Source: Streptomyces sp. WM4235 (GTDB lineage Bacteria > Actinomycetota > Actinomycetes > Streptomycetales > Streptomycetaceae). From it: DNA of 8,992 nt. The translations under genes and the position numbers were made by a program. Position 1 is the first letter of the stretch, and every line of letters starts with the position of its first letter. The notes under the pieces are model-generated. The model ran no database searches, was not told where the DNA came from, and worked only from the letters and a program-made list of their open reading frames with translations. Of the stretch, positions 6,306 to 8,992 are shown piece after piece. The DNA is taken from contig NZ_LGDE01000051.1 of the NCBI RefSeq assembly GCF_001279725.1, forward strand, positions 1 through 8,992, in the 5' to 3' direction.

Positions 6306-6373
6306 ACGGGTCCGCGGGGGTGCGGCGTCCGCGGAGGGTCGGCGTCCGCGGAGGTGCGGCGTCCGCGGGTCCA
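6306..6373. repeat. 17-bp tandem repeat, four copies
   Basis: Four adjacent units of exactly 17 bases start at 6306, 6323, 6340 and 6357. Units 2-4 share the identical 12-base core CGGCGTCCGCGG. Unit 1 matches unit 3 at 13 of 17 positions. Each unit contains the palindrome CCGCGG. The array lies between the hairpin after miaB and the promoter of the LigB-like gene, 38-105 bases upstream of its -10. It could bind a regulator on successive turns, or be a neutral slippage product. It is too short and spacer-free to be CRISPR. Confidence 0.7.
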
Positions 6374-6399
6374 CGGTCCGGCCCGTCGGGGCCGGACCG
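6374..6399 (-). terminator. Hairpin terminator after miaB
   Basis: CGGTCCGGCCC (6374-6384) and GGGCCGGACCG (6389-6399) form a perfect 11-bp stem with a four-base GTCG loop. It begins 16 bases after the miaB stop on the minus strand. There is no U-tract, which is common for Streptomyces terminators. It separates miaB transcription from the promoter of the LigB-like gene. Confidence 0.65.
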
Positions 6400-6415
6400 C
6401 AGGAGCGACCGCGCG

Positions 6416-7942
6416 TCAGGCGGACGCCGGGGCCGCGCAGCCCGAGGTGGCGGCCGGGAGGGGGGCCGGGACTCCGAGGGTGGGGATGCCGAGCATGACG
6501 CCCGCCGGTTGCGCCGGGGCCGCGTTGCGCTTCTCCCAGGCATCGCCCGCGCGGGTCCTGCGCACGGCCGACGTCGGGCCCTCGGCCAGCAGGTGGTGCG
6601 GGGCCGCGTACGTGATGTCCACGGTCACCACGTCACCCGGGCGCACGTCCTCGTCCGGCTTGGCGAAGTGGACGAGGCGGTTGTCGGGGGCGCGGCCGGA
6701 CAGACGGTGGGTGGCACCGTCCTTGCGGCCCTCGCCCTCCGCGACCATCACCTCCAGGGTGCGGCCCACCTGCTTCTTGTTCTCCTCCCAGGAGATCTCC
6801 TCCTGGAGGGCGACCAGGCGCATGTAGCGCTCCTGGACGACTTCCTTGGGGATCTGCCCGTCCATGTCGGCGGCCGGGGTGCCGGGGCGCTTGGAGTACT
6901 GGAAGGTGAACGCGTTCGCGAAGCGGGCCTCGCGCACGGCGTGCATCGTCTGCTGGAAGTCCTCCTCGGTCTCGCCGGGGAAGCCCACGATGATGTCGGT
7001 GGAGATCGCCGCGTGCGGGATGGCGGCCCGGACCTTCTCGATGATGCCGAGGAAGCGCTCCTGGCGGTACGAGCGGCGCATCGCCTTGAGGATGGTGTCC
7101 GATCCGGACTGCATCGGCATGTGGAGCTGCGGCATCACGTTCGGGGTCTCGGCCATGGCCGCGATCACGTCGTCGGTGAAGTCGCGCGGGTGCGGCGAGG
7201 TGAAGCGGACCCGCTCCAGGCCCTCGATCTGCCCGCAGGCGCGCAGCAGCTTGCTGAAGGCCTCGCGGTCCCCCAGGTCGGAGCCGTACGCGTTGACGTT
7301 CTGGCCGAGCAGGGTGATCTCGGAGACTCCCTCGGCGACCAGGGCCTCGACCTCGGCGAGGATGTCGCCCGGGCGACGGTCCTCCTCCTTGCCGCGCAGC
7401 GCCGGGACGATGCAGAAGGTGCAGGTGTTGTTGCAGCCGACGGAGATGGACACCCAGGCGGCGTACGCGGACTCGCGGCGGGTCGGCAGCGTCGAGGGGA
7501 AGGCCTCCAGCGACTCGGCGATCTCGACCTGCGCCTCCTCCTGGACGCGGGCGCGCTCCAGGAGGACGGGGAGCTTGCCGATGTTGTGCGTGCCGAAGAC
7601 GACGTCGACCCAGGGGGCACGCTTGACGATCGTGTCGCGGTCCTTCTGGGCCAGGCAGCCACCGACGGCGATCTGCATGCCGGGGCGCCGGGTCTTCATC
7701 GGGGCGAGCCGGCCGAGGTTGCCGTACAGCTTGTTGTCGGCGTTCTCGCGGACGGCGCAGGTGTTGAACACGACGACGTCGGCGTCGCCGTCGGAACCCT
7801 CGGGCGCACGCGTGTACCCCGCGCCCTCCAGCAGACCGGAAAGCCGCTCGGAGTCGTGCACGTTCATCTGGCACCCGTAGGTGCGCACCTCGTAAGTTCC
7901 CTTGACGTCCACTGCCGTGCTCCGGTCGCTGCTGCTGGTCAT
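6416..7942 (-). CDS. miaB: tRNA-2-methylthio-N6-dimethylallyladenosine synthase
   Basis: MiaB is a radical-SAM methylthiotransferase that converts i6A37 to ms2i6A37 in tRNAs. The N-terminal MTTase (UPF0004) domain has its three cluster cysteines at C24 (TYGCQMN), C62 (NTCAVRE) and C96 (GGCLAQ). The radical-SAM core carries CNNTCTFC with C170, C174 and C177, followed by GQNVNAYG (213-220), FTSPHPRDF (247-255) and HMPMQSGSD (274-282). A TRAM RNA-binding domain covers about 385-455. The tail (from about 470) is Ala/Pro-rich and variable. At 508 residues it is slightly longer than non-actinobacterial MiaB. The start ATG at 7942 overlaps the upstream gene's TGA as ATGA and has no Shine-Dalgarno, which points to translational coupling. 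A GC-rich hairpin follows the stop. Confidence 0.97.
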   Translation of the reverse strand: MTSSSDRSTAVDVKGTYEVRTYGCQMNVHDSERLSGLLEGAGYTRAPEGSDGDADVVVFNTCAVRENADNKLYGNLGRLAPMKTRRPGMQIAVGGCLAQKDRDTIVKRAPWVDVVFGTHNIGKLPVLLERARVQEEAQVEIAESLEAFPSTLPTRRESAYAAWVSISVGCNNTCTFCIVPALRGKEEDRRPGDILAEVEALVAEGVSEITLLGQNVNAYGSDLGDREAFSKLLRACGQIEGLERVRFTSPHPRDFTDDVIAAMAETPNVMPQLHMPMQSGSDTILKAMRRSYRQERFLGIIEKVRAAIPHAAISTDIIVGFPGETEEDFQQTMHAVREARFANAFTFQYSKRPGTPAADMDGQIPKEVVQERYMRLVALQEEISWEENKKQVGRTLEVMVAEGEGRKDGATHRLSGRAPDNRLVHFAKPDEDVRPGDVVTVDITYAAPHHLLAEGPTSAVRRTRAGDAWEKRNAAPAQPAGVMLGIPTLGVPAPLPAATSGCAAPASA

Positions 7943-8571
7943 GCGACAAGGGTAGGCGGTACCGGGGAGCCCTCCGCGCCCCCGTGCAGTCGCCCGGCGG
8001 GCAGCCGGCGGCCGAAGAGGACGAGCAGCAGTTCCCGCGCGGTGCCGTGGACGGGGCTTCCGGTGCCCCGGGACCAGTCGAGGTCGTCGGCGACGAGTCG
8101 GATGCCGGTCAGGTCCACGCCGAAGAACCGCAGGCCGCGCGGGGTGACGGCGTCGAGGAGGAGGCGCAGCCGGTCCTCGGGGACCCGGCGGGGGTGGTCG
8201 AGGGCGATCGTGATGTCGAGGCCGTGGACCACGTCGTGGGCGAGGGCCCCGGTGGGTCCGGCGGCCGGGGGCCTCCAGGGGTGGTGGGCGTGGTCACGGA
8301 GCAGGGCGGCGAGTTCGGCGGGGGCGAGGGACGCGGCGTCTCGGCGCGCGGCGCGGTCGGTCATCCGGTCCAGGCTGCCGCGTGCCGTGACCAGCTCGAC
8401 GGCGAACCGGGGCAGCGAGTACCGGAAGCCCAGCGACATGTGGGCGGCGACCTCGCGGACCCGCCAGCCCGCGCAGAGGCTCGGGGCGTCCCACTGGTCG
8501 GGGGTGAGGGAGTCGAGCAGGTCGGCCAGTTCTCGGCGTTCGGCGGCGGTCGCGGCGGCGATGTCGGTCAT
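7939..8571 (-). CDS. Maleylpyruvate isomerase family mycothiol-dependent enzyme (DinB-like)
   Basis: The 210-residue protein fits the actinobacterial MDMPI/DinB-like four-helix family, whose members use mycothiol or bind a metal in small-molecule chemistry; the substrate here is unknown. Visible features: [20 protein letters not shown] (22-41), the metal-ligand candidate H44 (AAHMS), and HDVVHGLDI with H112 and H116 at the family's E-x3-H position, so Glu appears replaced by His. The C-terminal [15 protein letters not shown] (174-188) is typical. ATG 8571 is the only start before the conserved region and lacks a good Shine-Dalgarno. Its stop overlaps the miaB start by four bases, so the two are co-transcribed. 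A LysR-type gene diverges 71 bases away with a palindrome between them, suggesting local control. Confidence 0.85.
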   Translation of the reverse strand: MTDIAAATAAERRELADLLDSLTPDQWDAPSLCAGWRVREVAAHMSLGFRYSLPRFAVELVTARGSLDRMTDRAARRDAASLAPAELAALLRDHAHHPWRPPAAGPTGALAHDVVHGLDITIALDHPRRVPEDRLRLLLDAVTPRGLRFFGVDLTGIRLVADDLDWSRGTGSPVHGTARELLLVLFGRRLPAGRLHGGAEGSPVPPTLVA

Positions 8572-8597
8572 GGGTCCAGGGTGGGTCGGGCTCCTGC

Positions 8598-8623
8598 CAT
8601 AAGTCCAAGCCTGGGTTCTTATG
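8598..8623. promoter_or_regulatory. Candidate LysR operator in the divergent intergenic region
   Basis: CATAAG (8598-8603) and CTTATG (8618-8623) are perfect inverted arms separated by 14 bases. It is an AT-containing palindrome standing out in GC-rich DNA. It lies in the 71-bp space between the LysR-type gene and the isomerase-family gene, where LysR regulators normally bind. It covers about -45 to -20 relative to the predicted LysR transcription start, which fits autorepression. The spacing is longer than the classic T-N11-A box. Confidence 0.55.
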
Positions 8624-8628
8624 CTCCC

Positions 8629-8634
8629 TAGAAT
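8629..8634 (+). promoter_or_regulatory. -10 element of a leaderless promoter for the LysR gene
   Basis: TAGAAT fits the actinobacterial TANNNT -10 form and ends eight bases before the ATG at 8643. No Shine-Dalgarno is present between them. This arrangement predicts transcription starting at or next to the start codon. No clear -35 is visible. Confidence 0.45.
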
Positions 8635-8642
8635 GCGCGGTT

Positions 8643-8992
8643 ATGGAACTGGCCCAGCTTCGGTACTTCGTGACGGTCGTCGAGGAGGGCGGCTTCACGC
8701 GGGCGGGCGTCCGGCTGCACGTGTCCCAGCCGGGGGTGAGCGCGCAGGTCCGGCTGTTGGAGCGGGAGCTGGGGGTGCGGCTGCTCGATCGTTCCGGACG
8801 GCGGGTGACGCCGACCGAGGCGGGGACGGCGTTGCTGTCGTACGCGCGGGCCGCGCTGGCGGCGGTGGAGGGGATGCGGCGCACGGCCGACGAGATCTCG
8901 GGGCTGCTGCGGGGGCGGGTCGCGGTCGGGTTGATCCCGGGGGCGGCCGGGGCGGTGGTGGCGGGGCTGGACGGGGGGGGGGGGCTCGGGGA
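8643..8992 (+). CDS. LysR-family transcriptional regulator (3' end cut by window)
   Basis: The reading frame from ATG 8643 stays open to the window end (116 codons). Residues 1-58 are a typical LysR winged helix-turn-helix: MELAQLRYFVTVVEEGGFTR, then AGVRLHVSQPGVSAQVRLLE with the recognition helix near 28-40, RELGVRLLDR (41-50) and VTPTEAG (55-61). The linker helix follows to about residue 90. At RGRVAVGLIPGA (90-101) the effector domain begins. The last residues (GLDGGGGLG) no longer look like a LysR effector domain and coincide with a 12-G run, so the end may be misread. It diverges from the isomerase-family gene and probably controls it and itself. Full family length is near 300 residues. 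Confidence 0.88.
   Translation, partial: MELAQLRYFVTVVEEGGFTRAGVRLHVSQPGVSAQVRLLERELGVRLLDRSGRRVTPTEAGTALLSYARAALAAVEGMRRTADEISGLLRGRVAVGLIPGAAGAVVAGLDGGGGLG
8973..8984. repeat. Run of 12 G at the right edge
   Basis: Twelve consecutive G at 8973-8984 lie eight bases from the window end, inside the LysR reading frame. The frame encodes Gly-Gly-Gly-Gly here where the effector domain should continue. A sequencing or assembly error near a contig end is the most likely explanation. Confidence 0.75.

Noticed and set aside
6306..6373. CRISPR-like array
   Set aside because: The units are contiguous with no spacers, only 17 bases long, and no cas genes are nearby.
6256..6543. Extended start of the LigB-like protein
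   Set aside because: The extra 96 residues are Arg/Pro/Ser-rich low complexity and would read through the miaB terminator and the tandem repeat.
6164..8602. 812-codon open frame on the plus strand opposite miaB and its neighbours
   Set aside because: It is a shadow of miaB and the isomerase-family gene, has no recognisable domain, and runs through the tandem repeat and hairpin.

Overview
The window looks like a Streptomyces (or close actinomycete) chromosome segment. It is very GC-rich with G/C-biased third codon positions, uses GTG starts, and carries several actinobacterial families: a mycothiol-dependent maleylpyruvate-isomerase-type protein, an Rv0909/MT0933-type antitoxin-like protein, and the LigB-like protein usually found beside miaB. 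From memory, the order miaB / LigB-like / small genes / miaA / membrane protein / dapF / rsh is a conserved core-chromosome cluster in Streptomyces. I see no phage genes, insertion sequences, CRISPR arrays or RNA genes.

Layout from left to right. A full-length RelA/SpoT homologue of the rshA type is on the minus strand (48-2126), with dapF (2267-3142) upstream of it. Next is a three-helix membrane protein of unknown function (3237-3770), then miaA (3876-4820), which ends in a nested hairpin. Two small plus-strand genes diverge from miaA: a 68-residue acidic protein (4979-5185) and an 81-residue Rv0909-like protein (5209-5454). They end at a strong bidirectional hairpin (5466-5505). Back on the minus strand are a LigB-like protein (5548-6255), a 17-bp tandem repeat, a hairpin, miaB (6416-7942), and a mycothiol-dependent isomerase-family gene (7939-8571) that overlaps miaB by four bases. 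The right edge holds the start of a divergent LysR-type regulator (8643 onward), cut by the window end.

How the genes fit together. MiaA and MiaB catalyse consecutive steps (i6A then ms2i6A at A37 of tRNAs reading UNN codons). The RSH protein controls (p)ppGpp, and DapF makes meso-diaminopimelate for lysine and peptidoglycan. This is mostly a housekeeping region concerned with translation, stringent response and cell wall. The LysR / isomerase-family pair with a shared palindromic operator is the clearest local regulatory circuit.

I found no convincing new multi-gene system. The points most worth a second look are: the RSH protein with intact hydrolase but altered synthetase motifs; the LysR/isomerase operator; the 17-bp tandem repeat upstream of a predicted leaderless LigB-like gene; the small divergent operon with a palindrome and an ECF-like promoter match; a three-codon mini-ORF overlapping the dapF start; and a 12-G run at the right edge that is probably a sequence error.
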